This document shows, piece after piece, positions 12,203-24,649 of a DNA stretch of 64,000 nucleotides. Positions within the stretch are counted from its first letter, which is position 1. Each line of letters begins with the position of its first letter. Made by a program: the position numbers and the translations under genes. The DNA comes from Andrena cerasifolii (Eukaryota > Arthropoda > Insecta > Hymenoptera > Andrenidae), in NCBI RefSeq assembly GCF_050908995.1, contig NC_135133.1, forward strand, positions 2,894,001-2,958,000, in the 5' to 3' direction. The notes below the pieces were generated by a model. It ran no database searches and was not told where the DNA came from. It worked only from the letters and a program-made list of their open reading frames with translations.

Positions 12203-13399
12203 TTAATGGCAGAATTTGAAAGCGCAGTGACCGAATTTACTTGCGTAATTTTCACTTTCAAATACGTATTTTTAGTCGTCGTATTATGTCGCGGATGCCG
12301 CGTAGAATCCAATTTTTGAGAAGCATATTCTCAGTTGATATCGCCGTCTATAGTGTCGAATAAAAACAACACAGCTTGGTAGCGAAACCTATTTTAATCA
12401 TCCTCATAATGGCTGGCATAATCCTAATCAGATGAAAGTTCACGCACCAAACCTTCGTATTAGGATTCTAGGCCAGGCTCGTTGATTGAAACGAGGTGAA
12501 TTTTAATACAGATGCTTCGCAGGTAGTTGGCTAATTTTTCGAGCAAATAAATCAGTCGTTTGATCGTGTATTTTCCATCCATTTCCTTCGCCTGCCGTGG
12601 AAGTTCAGTTTAATTGCGTTTGCAGACGGATTGCCGCCTCGTTGCTATGAATTATCTGTGATTAACGTTTGTGATCGCTGTATGTGTCATCGTTACGAAC
12701 GATAGCCTTGAGAGAGTTCGATAAGGATGCACCTTCACGCCGCGTTATATATTTCTTGTCCGACTGCGAAATGGCAGGGGTGAACGTGTCTCGATAAACA
12801 GGTGATCGATGCGAGCCCGTTGCACGTTCCACGCTAGCCGAGGCTTGCTCGAAACAAAAAAAAAGGCAAAAATGCATTCATTCGGATCATTTTTAGGATT
12901 CTTATTGCTTCAATCGCTTAATTATATCCATTGGAGAACTTTTTTGGACAAAACGAGGACCTATGAAATCGTTTCTTCACGAAATGGAATTAGTGGTCTT
13001 CATTGTGAGGAGGGAAACTTATTTTGCGCAAAAGAGTGTTGGAGGATTTAGATTGCAGGGTGGTTCAATATTGATATCGACTGCTTAGCTGAGTTTTGAT
13101 TTATTAATTTTTATGGAGCATAAAATAACCTTCATTTCAATTTTCATTTCATGAAGTTTTTTCTGTCTACTATAGTTTTCAAAACATACAAGAAAATAGG
13201 AAAGTTGGGGGTGATTAACTTTGGAGGGGTGTTTTGACCTTGAAGAACCAAAAAGTACCGGGAAATAAAAATTGCCTGGTACTTCTATTGAGATTTTCTA
13301 CAAGTCTGCCAAGTTTAAAAAAAATTAAAAAATTCGGGTTACCCTAAGTTCCCTGGTGAATATCTTCTCCATTTTTCAGGAGAGAAATTATATTTAAGA

Positions 13400-13744
13400 C
13401 CTTGCAGCAAGAGGGGTGCAACTCCAGTTTTTACAGTTTTTCAGTTACGACGTGTAATAAATTTAAAAAATATTCTACATCGTTTGACGCATGTTTGATG
13501 CAAATCCGATAACAAATTGATTTAATTACAAATTTTGAACCTGTACCCATTACTCCAGATTCGAGAAATTCGCCAGAAATAGGAATTAAAACTTATCGAT
13601 TCAATAACTACTGCTTATTCTGTGAAAATATATATTTTTCAATTAGTGTTCTCTTTTTTAATGTTAAGTCAAAGCAATAATTTTATAAACAATTTTTACT
13701 GATTTCCTTGGTAAAGATGGAGCTGCGCCCCTCTTGCTGCAAGG
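13400..13744. mobile_element. element C, copy 1 (uninterrupted)
   Basis: The inverted ends are CCTTGCAGCAAGAGGGGTGC and GCGCCCCTCTTGCTGCAAGG. This 345-bp copy holds an intact TTAA within AATGTTAAGTCAAAG, the site occupied by two other elements in copy 2 (28203-29972). It has no coding capacity. Confidence 0.82.
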
Positions 13745-14046
13745 TCCTCAAATACAATTTGTCTTCTGAAAAATGCAGAAGATATTCACCAGGGAACTTA
13801 GGGTAACCCGAAATTTTTTATTTTTTTTTAAATTTGGCAGACTTGTAGGGAATCTCAATAGAAGTGTGAGGCAATTTTTATTTCCCGGTACTTTTTGGTT
13901 CTTCAAGGTCAAAACACCCCTGCAAGGTTAATCACCCCAAACTTTCCCATTTTCTTGTATATTTTGAAAACTATAGTAGACAGAAATAAAGTTCTTGAAT
14001 TGAAAATTGAAGTGAAGGTTATTTTATGCTCCATAAAAGTTTATAA

Positions 14047-14560
14047 AGCAAATGTTTGTACGTCCAACAATTTATAAATAAAAAAAAATCCTCGATTGTC
14101 AAGTGGCAGATGGTAGTAATATGGACAAAGGCGGAAAATTTTTGTAAACAAATAAACAAATGAACCAAAATTTTTTCCTTTTACATTTCTGTAAACCATT
14201 GCGAATTATAACTTTTACACGGAAAAAGATCGTCCCCAACCCTCACGGTTAGAAATTATATGTAAAATAACGAAAATTTTAATATATTTATAAATTGTTG
14301 GACGTACAAAGATTTCTTTTGCAGCGCGTTATACGGCATCAAACACTGAACATTTTCTCCATTTACGGTTTTCTTCAACCTCGCACCGTTACAAAGTTAT
14401 ACTCGAAAAACGAAAAATCGCTGAAAATTTGGGGGCTGATTTCACCCCCTTAGAGTGTTTTTCCGCAGAAAAAAAAATCGTTTCTTACATACTCCGACAT
14501 GCTCTACAATCGTACGGAGTTTCATTACAATCAGAATTTTCGGGTTCGATATGTTTCCTT
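14047..14560. mobile_element. insertion in the right arm of the compound palindrome
   Basis: TTTGTACGTCCAACAATTTA near 14052 and its inverse near 14290 form a hairpin. The distal part, TGATTTCACCCCCTTAGAGT up to TTTCCTTGTCAG, resembles the right end of the FB-1 family. The left arm of the host lacks this block. Confidence 0.55.
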
Positions 14561-14699
14561 GTCAGCTAAGTAGTCGATATCAATATTGAACAACCCTGCA
14601 ATCTAAATCCTCCGACACTCTTCTGCGCAAAATAAGTTTTCCTTCCTCGCATTGAAGACCACTAATTCCATTTCGTGAAGAAATGATTTCATATTCTGT

Positions 14700-15300
14700 G
14701 GAAATCGAAGATGGAGGCTTAAGGCCAACAAGGCGAGGAGGTAACCCCAAACTTGGACACCAGAGTGCAGAGAGCCCCTATACAGTAATATCCAGAAAGA
14801 AGGAACCGCAGTATCCGGAAGATAAGGCGGTGTTAAATTGCAAGGCAGCCGATCGCGAGGCCACAGAAGACATACCCTTATCTTGCATCGTCGAAGAAGT
14901 ATCTCCGATGTTATCAGCCGTCGCTGAAGCTGTTATCTGCCGGGCAAGACAACAGCCCGGCGATTGCATAGCGCGACGCGACTCGTGGAATACGGGCGAC
15001 CCTGAGCGCAACGCGGTAAATTGCGACCTGACAATCCCAAAAGGTGTTTGCTCCACCTGTCCCTCCCTTATTACCTCCAGCCACTGATCGTGGAAACAAT
15101 CCTCCGAGCGTTTAATAATTTATACCGACAAAGTGTCGCGCTCCGATCACGGGACCAACGTCGGCGCGCGCATAAATATTTAACGCGCGTTTAACGCAAC
15201 ACTTTTCGCACGTTAAACAAGACGAGCCGCCCGAGCGCACCGCGTATTAAATCCATTAGTATATCCTCGCCCGTAATCGTTATTATTGCTAAGTGAAACT
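14700..15300. other. GC-rich island
   Basis: A + strand frame of 134 codons starts at 14683 and overlaps antisense frames of similar length. No family similarity or splice pattern was recognised. I treat it as non-coding. Confidence 0.4.
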
Positions 15301-15504
15301 AACAGCGCAGTACATCCCCGAATCGGTACGTAGGGAAGATAAGTTCTGCTCTGGGCGGGAAGAAAATTAAAAACTTTCAGTCGCGCGAAGAAAGTGAATA
15401 GCTTATCTTCTTACACTGTCTTCAAAGTGGGAATTGTGGTGGTAGAGTATGTATAGTATTCGCCAGAGATGGGAACAATTTTTATTTTTAAATAAACAAT
15501 TTTG

Positions 15505-15600
15505 AAAATTATTTTAAATTATTTTGAAAATTATTTTAAATTATTTTGAAAATTATTTTAAATTATATTGAAAATTATTTTAAATTATTTTGAAATTTCG
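15505..15600. repeat. AT-rich 22-bp tandem repeat
   Basis: The unit TTTTGAAAATTATTTTAAAT repeats about four times with little variation. Confidence 0.8.
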
Positions 15601-15720
15601 AATAACGAACAAAAGTTGAACAAATCATTCGTCATGCGTGGAATAAAGTTAACACGGTTTAATGAACGAATGACGAATAATTTTTTTTAACGTTTATTCG
15701 TTACACAAAATTTTATTTAA

Positions 15721-15902
15721 GGGGTCTGTGCACTGTGAAGTCGTGAAAAATAGTCATTTTCTTAGGATTTATTTTTTAGTAAACGGAATGCCCGACGTAA
15801 ATATTTTTTTGTCTCATTATTAATACACTTATTGACAGTATAAAAAAAATATTTTAAATTTTTAACAGTTTCTATATATATATATATATATTTACATCAG
15901 TG

Positions 15903-15962
<60 letters not shown>

Positions 15963-16509
15963 CACTAATGTAAACGCCTTGAGAAAGTGATGTAACGCTG
16001 GTGCAGGTGATTCCGGGAGGACGACGCATTTAAAACAAAAAATTCAAAGTGTGTAGTAATCATTATGAGTGTGGCTATCGCCGGAACCAGGATTGTTTTT
16101 ACTGATAAAAAATTAACAAAGCGGCGGAGGTTTGAAATTTAAATGTCGAAATATGGTAAATTCTTTAATCATTTTGCCTTGTAAAAAGTATGAAATGGTT
16201 AATCAAAAAAGGTTTCCGTGGTCCCGGTCATAGCCACTGATGTGCTGAATAACGTGTAAAAATTGCAGACTGATTGTTCAAATAGTTATTTTGCCATCAC
16301 CTGTACCAGTCGAAAAAAATGTTGCTTCGAGATAATCGCGTTTAAAGTTTTAAAACAAATTAAAAAAATCTTTTAATTTTTTGTTTTGTAAAATATAAGA
16401 GTAGCTTAATAGATACCAAAAAGATTTATTGCATTATATGTCGTATCTACGCAGAAAAAAATCTTTAAAACGAGCTTAATTTTTCAAACTGTCACAGTGG
16501 ACCAACCCC
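15721..16509. mobile_element. TTAA-flanked foldback of 789 bp containing (TA)n
   Basis: TTAA lies at 15717-15720 and 16510-16513. The ends GGGGTCTGTGCACTGTGA and CACAGTGGACCAACCCC are imperfect inverted repeats. The interior contains a long (TA)n tract. It is non-coding and belongs to the GGGGT group. Confidence 0.72.
15868..15970. repeat. (TA)n tract bracketed by a short inverted repeat
   Basis: Uninterrupted TA runs are flanked by TTTACATCAGTGCAA and TCGCACTAATGTAAA, which are near-perfect inverted repeats. The whole could form a cruciform. Confidence 0.85.
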
Positions 16510-16799
16510 TTAAATAAAAATTGTACACATCCGTGGTACTGTGTACAGGTAAAATTATATTTAATTTGCCTTCAATTATTTTTAAATAAGGTCACAAGAA
16601 GTTGCAGTTTAATGTATTTCTTTTTGACAAAAGGTGTGTATTACTTTCTGCCGCAAGCATACATGTGCAATATTAAAAATTTTCGTTTGAATTTAATTTA
16701 GCTTCGTTAGAATATACTGTACAGAAAACGTTCTCGAAGATCCGAGAAAGTGCATCTCAGAAATGGCTGCATTTAGTTTAGTAAAGGATTGTTATTCTG

Positions 16800-17190
16800 G
16801 TCCCAAGCGAAATGCACAATCGAGACGAGCTTGACGCCAGTTTTGCTCAACCGGTTTGGAAAAAAGGAGGATCGCTAAAAGTTAAGTGGGGTAAAGAACA
16901 GAAGCGGGGCCCCGACGGACACCTTGTCCAACAAGATTTAGTTCAACTGCAGTTTGAGCTGCACCTGCGTGGCGCGTGCTGCGGAGATGCATCTGTCGCG
17001 TTCGCGTGCAGCCACGTGCACACGTGGACATTCGCGACCTGAGCATGCGATGTTTCTGCATAGGCAGAAAATGAAAAAGCCGACCTTTCACCTGTGGGCA
17101 CGACGCCAGTGCAAATTGCTCGATTCAGTTTGCCACGAGGCGATTTTAATGCACGAGGGACTATTTTTAAAGTGGACAAATTATGGACAC
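16800..17190. other. GC-rich island
   Basis: Short overlapping frames occur on both strands (69-81 codons). It is rich in CACGTG, GTGCAC and GATGCAT words. No protein similarity was recognised. Confidence 0.4.
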
Positions 17191-17800
17191 TTCTTATAAA
17201 CTAAGAACATTTGGGGGTAGGTAGCTTAGAATTAGTGAAATTGAAAAATTATAAGGATACAGAATTTTTTGAAGTAGACAAATTGCGGGGAAATAGAATT
17301 TGTGAAACTACAAAAATTGTGGGAATATAGAATTTTTTAAAATAGAAAAATGATGGGGATATAGAATTTTTTAAACTAGAAAAATTGGGGGCACGGAATT
17401 TGGTAGTCTGGAAAAATTATAAGAAGATCGAGTCGTTGAAATTAGAAAACTTGTGGGAGGACAAAATTTTTTGAAGTATACAAATTGTGGGGAAATAGAA
17501 TTTGTTAAACTACAAAAATTGTGGGAATATAGAATTTTTTAAAATAAAAAAATGATGGGGATATAGAATTTTTTTAACTAGAAAAATTGTGGGCACGTGG
17601 AGAGTTTTAAAGTAGAAAACTTTTGGGGTATAGAATTTTGTAAACTGGAAAAATTATAGGGATACAGAATGTTCTAAAATAGAAGAATTGTTGAGGGCAT
17701 AAAGTTTCGTTAAACTAGAAAAAATATGAGTATGTAGAATTTGTTCAATAATAGTGGCATATAATTTTATTGAAATTTTCACTAAAAAAAATTGTAGGAA
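17190..17800. repeat. degenerate short-period minisatellite
   Basis: ATAGAATTTTTTAAA-type and GAAAAATTGTGGG-type words alternate about every 35-45 bp over 600 bp, with much divergence. This indicates an old array. Confidence 0.7.
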
Positions 17801-19120
17801 CACCGAATTCTCTTAAAACAGAAAAATCATAAAGTGTAAGAACCAATGTAAGTTAAACTGAAGGGTTTTTAGAAGATATTGAAGACTTCATTCTCGCCGT
17901 CAGGAATAACTGTTAATAAACGCAGTTAATGTTTCAAACGATATATTATCCTTGTTCAGAATGTTTTAATTACCCAATAAAGTCGAGTATTCGCAGTACA
18001 CCTGTACAGAGGTGAGTCATTTAATTTGACTAAGTAATTTTAGCAATAGGAAGTAATTTTTTGCAATTCCTACTCGAAGCATCTGGAAAATCGCAATTGC
18101 AATTCATGTTTTATTCATACAGTTTCGCGAATAAAAGCATTAAAATAAAATTTAAATTAACATTTCACAGTTACGTATATCTGCTGTTAGGTAAAATAGA
18201 AACTATGGATGGAAATAGTGCAGAGACGTTTACTCCTAATTTAATAACAGAGCGATATTTTTGGATCTTGCTGGGTAATTGGAAAAGAGGATATCGAAAA
18301 TGGGGTCGATGAAAGATACCGCGTAGCCTAGAGTAATTGTCCGTTAGATTGGGCGAGCACCGTTATCCCGTTTTATCGAAAAAGATAAACCCTAAAGTAA
18401 AATAGGGTATGCACACACATTTCCCTTATCTAACCTGCCTAGGGAGGCTATCTACGAGGGCGTTCACTTTTTTTCAAACATAATAATGCTTCGGGTCGAA
18501 CCTTTCCTCTCTCACTCCGTGAAATCTATTTTAGAAAGTACGTTACGGTGTAATAGTCGTATTTTATTACATATTTGTTAGATAGGAATCTCGTAATTTA
18601 GTGGATAGGCGGCTCGATTAATCACGAATGAAAGCACCATTATGGAGAATAGTGCAACGTTATAGAATATTTTAAAGAGTTTCAACTTTTTCCCAGTCGT
18701 TTTTTCCCAATCTTCGCAGTACATTCTAAAATAGACCGCTTGGCGTGCGATCGTGGCATTTAAATATTTCAAATTTTGCAGTTTCATATTAGAAGTGGAA
18801 CTTTCAACTTTACACGCCAGCCTGTTATTTATTAATGCGTCGCGAAAGCGCAGCACAACTTCAACTATAAAAATTTCAAATCGATTCGCTCGGCAAATTC
18901 CAGAGAAAATATTGATAACCAGCAGCTTTCTTTCTTACAGTAAATAACTTCGCGTGAAATTAATATTCTGCGGGAATTCTTACTTCCATTCACTCTTCGA
19001 TAATGCATTTTTAATACAGCAACAAATCGCAGCAAAAGGAGCCTGACTAAACTGAAAAATAATTTTCGAAATTGATCCCACTGTACACAGTTTGCGTACC
19101 TATTAAAGTAATCTCCCTTT
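17800..19120. other. non-coding stretch, nothing recognised
   Basis: The composition is moderately AT-rich. The open frames here (83 and 92 codons) show no family resemblance. No repeats were seen. Confidence 0.45.
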
Positions 19121-19124
19121 TTAA

Positions 19125-19394
19125 CCCGTTGCAGTCCACAGGTATACCTCTATTGGACAACAGAATTCAAACTATCGTTACAAAGCTACCATCGTCAAAT
19201 TTAAAAAATAAAAAAATAAAAGATAAATCCAGAAGAATTCATAATTCGTAAAATTAACCGAGTCATTCGTTCCTCGTTGATTTAAAGTCACCATACTTGT
19301 CCCGTCACATGTATAGTTGCATGTTCAGCCAGTGCAGCGTCCCGCGAAAGACCTCTCGTTGCTCGGCACAGCGAGCAACTCGGAGTGCAAGGGG
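19125..19394. mobile_element. TTAA-flanked 270-bp MITE, TIR CCC(G/C)TTGCA
   Basis: TTAA lies at 19121-19124 and 19395-19398. The left end CCCGTTGCAGTCCACAGG pairs imperfectly with the right end GAGTGCAAGGGG. Four-base TTAA duplication and CCC-starting ends are typical of piggyBac-related MITEs. It is non-coding. Confidence 0.6.
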
Positions 19395-19399
19395 TTAAT

Positions 19400-19830
19400 G
19401 CACGATACACCCGGTATGCACCCCGCAATGTTCTATCGCGAGTATTGGAACGTTGGTGGTAGTGGGAGTACCGTTGCACACGTTGCATCGCACTGCAAAA
19501 GACCAGGCAATTTCCAGCTGCACAACAATGCAGTGTTACGGCGTGTTGCGAAAGCACGCTGGACCGTGGCTGTCTCTCGTCTGTCGCAATTTACGATCTA
19601 GTCTGGTGGTCTTAGACGTGCCTTACGATCGGGATCGACGATATTCTTGCATAGCTGCGCCGATAAACTGGCATAGAATTATTCGCGAGAGCATAGGAAA
19701 CGCATTAGAACGACCGATAAGAGGGAGGGTTCCTTTGGGAGATGACGCCGTCTCGCAAAGTTGTGCAAGTGATTCGGTTCATGGGAATGCATCGGAGGTG
19801 TGTAATAATTGAATGTGCGAGGTGAGCTGT
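19400..19830. other. GC-rich island
   Basis: A + strand frame of 119 codons (19453-19812) overlaps other frames. The translation resembles nothing I know. No splice pattern was seen. Confidence 0.4.
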
Positions 19831-19909
19831 TGTAGGCGTAGGAGAGCTTGAATGAGTTTACTATTTTCAGTTGAATGGGATGGAGGGATATAATGTTTGG
19901 AGAAATGTA

Positions 19910-21089
19910 GGGGAGACTGGGGCTAGTTGATACGTTTTTTTTTCTCAGTTTTTTTAATGTTTTTCATTTTTGTTTGAATTAATTACTTGGTAACAAATAT
20001 GCTAAAATATACTTTGGTCCTTCCTTTTTAATGTATTGTGAATGAAAAGTTGAGAAAATACATACAAAATGAATGAAAAAATGTTATTTCGACGAAGGCA
20101 AAATGTATCAATTTACTCCACTGCGGGGCTAGTTGATACGCTATTCTGTTTTCAATTTTTTTCATTTTTGTTTGAATTAATTACATGATAACAAATATGC
20201 TAAAATATACTTTGGTTCTTCCTCTTTAATATATTGTAAATGAAAAGTTGAGAAAATACATGCAAAATGAATGAAAAAATGTTATTTGGACGAAGGCAAA
20301 ATGTATCAATTTACTCCACTGCGGGACTAGTTGATACGCTATTCTGTTTTCAATTTTTTTCATTTTTGTTTGAAGTAGTTACATGATAACAAATATGCCA
20401 AAATATACTTTGGTCCTTCCTCTTTAATATATTGTAAATGAAACGTTGAGACAATACATACAAAATGAATGAAAAAATATTTGGAAGAAGGCAAAATGTA
20501 TCAATTTACCCTACTGTGGGGCTAGTTGATACGCTATTCTGTTTTCAATTTTTTTCATTTTTGTTTGAATTAGTTACATGATAACAAATATGCCAAAATA
20601 TACTTTGGTCCTTCCTCTTTAATATATTGTAAATGAAAAGTTGAGAAAATACATACAAAATGAATGAAAAAATGTTATTTGGACGAAGGTAAAATGTATC
20701 AATTTACTCCAATGCGGGGCTAGTTGATACGCTATTCTGTTTTCAATTTTTTTCATTTTTTATTTGGACTAATTACTTAATAACAAATATGCCAAAATAT
20801 ACTTTAGTCCTTCCTTTTTCATATATAGTAAGCGAAAACTTGAGAAATTACATAGAAACTGAATGAAAAAATTTTATTTGGACGATCAATTTGGATATAT
20901 CGAAACTATTTACTTTTTCTTTACATAAACGAAAACAGTTAAGAAACGATTGTTAACGTCAATGTACACACTCGTACGCTGGATCGTAGGAAAGAATTGA
21001 ACGACAATCTTCGCATATCTCGCTCAAATGGAGCTACATATACACGGTGTCGAGATAATTCGTCTGTATCAACTTGCCCCCGTCTTCTC
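19910..21089. mobile_element. 1.18-kb element, TIR GGGGAGACTGGGG, internal 198-bp repeats
   Basis: The ends GGGGAGACTGGGGCTAGTTG and CAACTTGCCCCCGTCTTCTC are inverted repeats flanked by TA (19908-19909 and 21090-21091). The ends belong to the same family as the 6.9-10.5 kb element. The interior is mostly a tandem array that repeats the subterminal word GCTAGTTGATACG. No coding capacity was seen. Confidence 0.8.
19920..20880. repeat. ~198-bp tandem array (4-5 units)
   Basis: GCTAGTTGATACG recurs at 19922, 20128, 20326 (as ACTAGTTG), 20521 and 20719. Spacings are 206, 198, 195 and 198 bp. Each unit also has CAAAATGTATCAATTTAC near its end. Confidence 0.9.
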
Positions 21090-21094
21090 TACAC

Positions 21095-22900
21095 CGTGTG
21101 CTTTTTGAATATGTTGGTAAATGGAATATACTTTGAACATGTGACATGTTTCGTATGGGACTAATGAAGGTATTAACATTTTCTATGGCGCACGGTTTTG
21201 ACAAACGAACATCTGAGCCAGGATTTTCTCAGTCAGCTGTTCCACTGGAAAAGTTTTATACAAGGCGAAATTTTTTTGGGCGGTTTGTTTTCAGAATAAA
21301 CATTCGAGGACCCTCGGATAATACTTTCGATCCTTTCCAAAAAAATATCAAAGTAAATTAGATTTAAATTTCTGACATTACACAAGGGCAGTTGTGATAA
21401 GAGTGTAAAGGGACTTTATAAATTTGTAAGATCATTTTGTGTGACATTAGTAGTGGAAATAATATTTTTTTTGTATGGGGTATAATTAGTGGTGCAGCTG
21501 AAGACGAAGTGACTTTTCGCAGGAAGAATTGGAACATCAAAAAATAATGTTTTCGAAGAGAAACTAAGAATTTCAAAGTTCTAAGAGTGTGGAATAATAT
21601 TCAGTAATATTTCAAGAGAATTTTTATTTATATCCAATGAATCATATCCTCCGTTCAATTATCTCTATTTTTCTCCATTTCCCAAGTAAAAGACCGACGT
21701 ATCTTGCGCAGGCTATTTTTACTTATTTTGATCGTTATAATTGGTGCCTTCGCGCAGAATATCACATTCTTGATACAAATCCTCCTACATTCTTCATGAT
21801 CATTTTATCCCAGTCCAATCGCAGCGGCACATACCGCGTTAAATTCTGCATTTAACACTCGACGTTCGTAACGGTCTGATTTAACAAGCATCAGTGAAAA
21901 TGGATTGCATTCAGGCACTGGTTGATAGGTAAAATTGCAGCGTTACAGGATTACAAATTCGAGAGCCAGTGAAAAGCGATACAGAGGGGATGGGGTAGTG
22001 TTTGTGATCGAACCGTTCACCGTGTGTCTCTATGGGACTGCATTTACAGTACTAGAAATAATTATCGCATCACTCTCAAATTAACGATAGATAAAATGAT
22101 TCGCGTCCAACTTATTTTACCCAAGACAGTGAGCCACACATATTTGCGATAAATAAATTTTGCAATAATACTTTCCTGATATTATGAATAACAGAGGTGT
22201 ATGTCATAACGTGTTTATTCGAGTGATGCAATAAATATTTCCAGCACTGTATTTCGCAATAAAAATTGATGCCGTTGGCAGTAGTCATTTCCCAATAGGA
22301 TAAATTCCAGACACTTTCCAAAATATATTTCAATACCAATTACATGGATGAAATTGTCATACCAGTTTTGGCCACTTCTTAAAAAATATATTTTCGCGTT
22401 TAAGCAATAAATGAAACCTTATATTTCTGGCGGTATACTAAACAAAATATTTATGTTGTGAAATTCTAAACTTAATAATCATCTGCATGCAATTTAAAAA
22501 TAAGATAATTATGCACATGGCCTAAAACAATGCAATGGCCAAAAATTACAAAACATCTACCTTGAATGTATAAAAAATTTATTTGTGAAAGGTGCAAGTA
22601 GCAGGAGATGCAAATGTACTATTGGACATTTTCCATCAGCGCCAATTCATTTTGCTTTTCCACTCAACTCCGTTGGACTTAGTTCGTTGTAATCAAAGGC
22701 CTGCGGATAATTAGTTAATTACACTTTCAGGCATACTGTACTACACAAAAAGAGAATGCACGTGGAATAATAATTTTCACAAAGAAATTCGAAATTAACA
22801 AAACGTGAAAGCCATTCGAGTATTGCAGGATCAAGATGCATCTGGTGTAGAGTAGGTCGTTAATGAATATTACATTAACGCGTTTTTCATACGCTTGTCC
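21095..22900. other. non-coding stretch, nothing recognised
   Basis: Short frames only (75 codons or less). No inverted or tandem repeat of note was recognised. Confidence 0.4.
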
Positions 22901-23300
22901 CCGAGCGGTGTCCCATTTGTAGCGATTAATTTAATTGGAATTATCGAGGCGGATCGAGGCGCGCGGTATCGATCAATTTCCACTACACGGGCGTACGCGC
23001 GCGTCGACGACAACGCGAACATTCGTGCAAGAAACGTCTGCGACGCCCCTATGTAGATGCATCTGCACCTGCATCGACGGGCCTACAGCTGCACGGACGC
23101 CCGTCGATGTCTTTCTCCTTGCTTTTCTCCCCCTTGGTTGCATTTCAAAATACAACGACGGTTGCGACATTCGACCTTCGTCACGGGCGACGGTTTGCCG
23201 CTTTCGCGACGTGTTCCTTCCTCCTTTGGGTCTTTTTTCGGGGTAATGCTCTTGGTATCTGTGGTTCCTTTCACAACTACGAGTTCCTTCACTTAATTAT
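22900..23300. other. GC-rich island
   Basis: A + strand frame of 103 codons begins at 22935, with overlapping frames in other phases. The words GATGCATCTGCACCTGCAT and CAGCTGCACG resemble those in the island at 16.9 kb. No protein was recognised. Confidence 0.4.
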
Positions 23301-23574
23301 TTCCTTGGCTGAAATTTAGTATGCCTGATCAGTGACTACTGATACGGCTCTGGGCGTATTAAAATTCGGACATTCATTTTGGGCCTTTTGGACCCTGTAA
23401 TGAGGGTCGTAAAATGGATTTGATGGATTTACCGTCGAAGGTATAGCTACAGATCACTCCAGTAGTTTCCTGTAATTGCTCCATGAGTAATACTTTCAGG
23501 CCCTGAGTGGGACAAGATATAAAGGTGCTTTGGGTCCATAGGGTCCTGTAATGATGGTGAAGAACACATTTGCT

Positions 23575-24640
23575 AATTTAATTTCAATAATTTAAGACCC
23601 CAAGTGCATCAAAATGGACATAAGACTTGGGACGTTAAGGCCCCGACTGCACCAAAGTAGACATTACTTTTTGAGTCTTTAAGGCCCTGGATGCACCAAG
23701 TAGACATTACTTTTGAGGTCTTTAAGGCCCAGGATGCACCAAGTAGATATTACTTTTGAGGTCTCTAAGGCCCTGGGTGCACCAAGTAAACGTTACTTTT
23801 GAGGTACTTAAGGCCCTGGGTGCACTAAAGTGGGTATAGTACTTTTAGGTCTTTAAGGCCCCGACTGAACCAAAGTCGGTATACTACTTTTGGGTCTTTA
23901 ACGCCCTGGTTGCACCAAAGTAGACATTACTTTTTGAGTGTGTAAGGCCCAGAATGCACCAAGTAGACATTACTTTTGAGGTCATTAAGGCCCTGGATGC
24001 ACCAAGTAGACATTACTTTTGAGGTCTTTAAGGCCCTGGGTGCACCAAGTAGACATTACTTTTGAGGTCTCTAAGGCCCTGGGTGCACCAAGTAGACGTT
24101 ACTTTTGAGGTACTTAAGGCCCTGGGTGCACTAAAGTGGGTATAGTACTTTTTGAGTGTTTAAGGCCCAGGATGCACCAAGTAGACATTACTTTTGAGGT
24201 CTCTAAGGCCCTGGGTGCACCAAGTAGACGTTACTTTTGAGGTACTTAAGGCCCTGGGTGCACTAAAGTGGGTATAGTACTTTTAGGTCTTTAAGGCCCC
24301 GACTGTACTAAAGTCGGTATACTACTTTTGGGTCTTTAACGCCCTGGGTAAACCAAAGTAGATATTACTTTTTGAGTGTTTAAGGCCCAGGATGCACCAA
24401 GTAGACATTACTTTTGAGATCTTTGAGGCCCTGGATGCACCAAGTAGACATTACTTTTGAGGTCTCTAAGGCCCTGGGTGCACCAAGTAGACGTTACTTT
24501 TGAGGTACTTCAGGCCCTGGGTGCACTAAAGTCGGTATAGTACTTTTAGGTCTTTAAGGCCCCGACTGTACCAAAGTCGGTATACTACTTTTGGGTCTTT
24601 AACGCCCTGGTTGCACCAAAGTAGACATTACTCCTTAGAT
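23575..24640. repeat. 43-bp minisatellite with variant units
   Basis: The core AAGGCCCTGGGTGCACCAAG, then TAGACATTACTTTTGAGGTC, repeats every 43-44 bp for over 20 units. Variant units (AAGGCCCCGACTG with AAAGTCGGTATACTAC, or AACGCCCTGG) recur at irregular larger spacings, near 23860, 24295 and 24560. This suggests blocks of several units were duplicated together. A looser related sequence starts near 23385. There are no unique spacers, so it is not a CRISPR array. Confidence 0.92.
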
Positions 24641-24649
24641 CTTTAATGA

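Larger units (their letters stand above)
12963..14692. mobile_element. 1.7-kb compound palindrome
   Basis: Outer arms 12963-13100 and about 14555-14692 are inverted copies, with motifs such as AAATGGAATTAGTGGTCTTC. Inner arms at about 13110-13398 and 13746-14045 are also inverted copies (TACCGGGAAATAAAAATTGC and its partner). They flank a 345-bp core element. The right side carries an extra 500 bp (about 14047-14560) missing on the left, so the arms are offset. The structure grew by successive insertions. Confidence 0.8.

Noticed and set aside
14683..15087. A 134-codon + strand frame
   Set aside because: It overlaps antisense frames of similar quality, starts inside the edge of a palindrome and shows no family resemblance.
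23575..24640. Regular repeats that might suggest a CRISPR array
   Set aside because: The repeats are contiguous 43-bp units without unique spacers, in a eukaryotic intron, with no cas genes.
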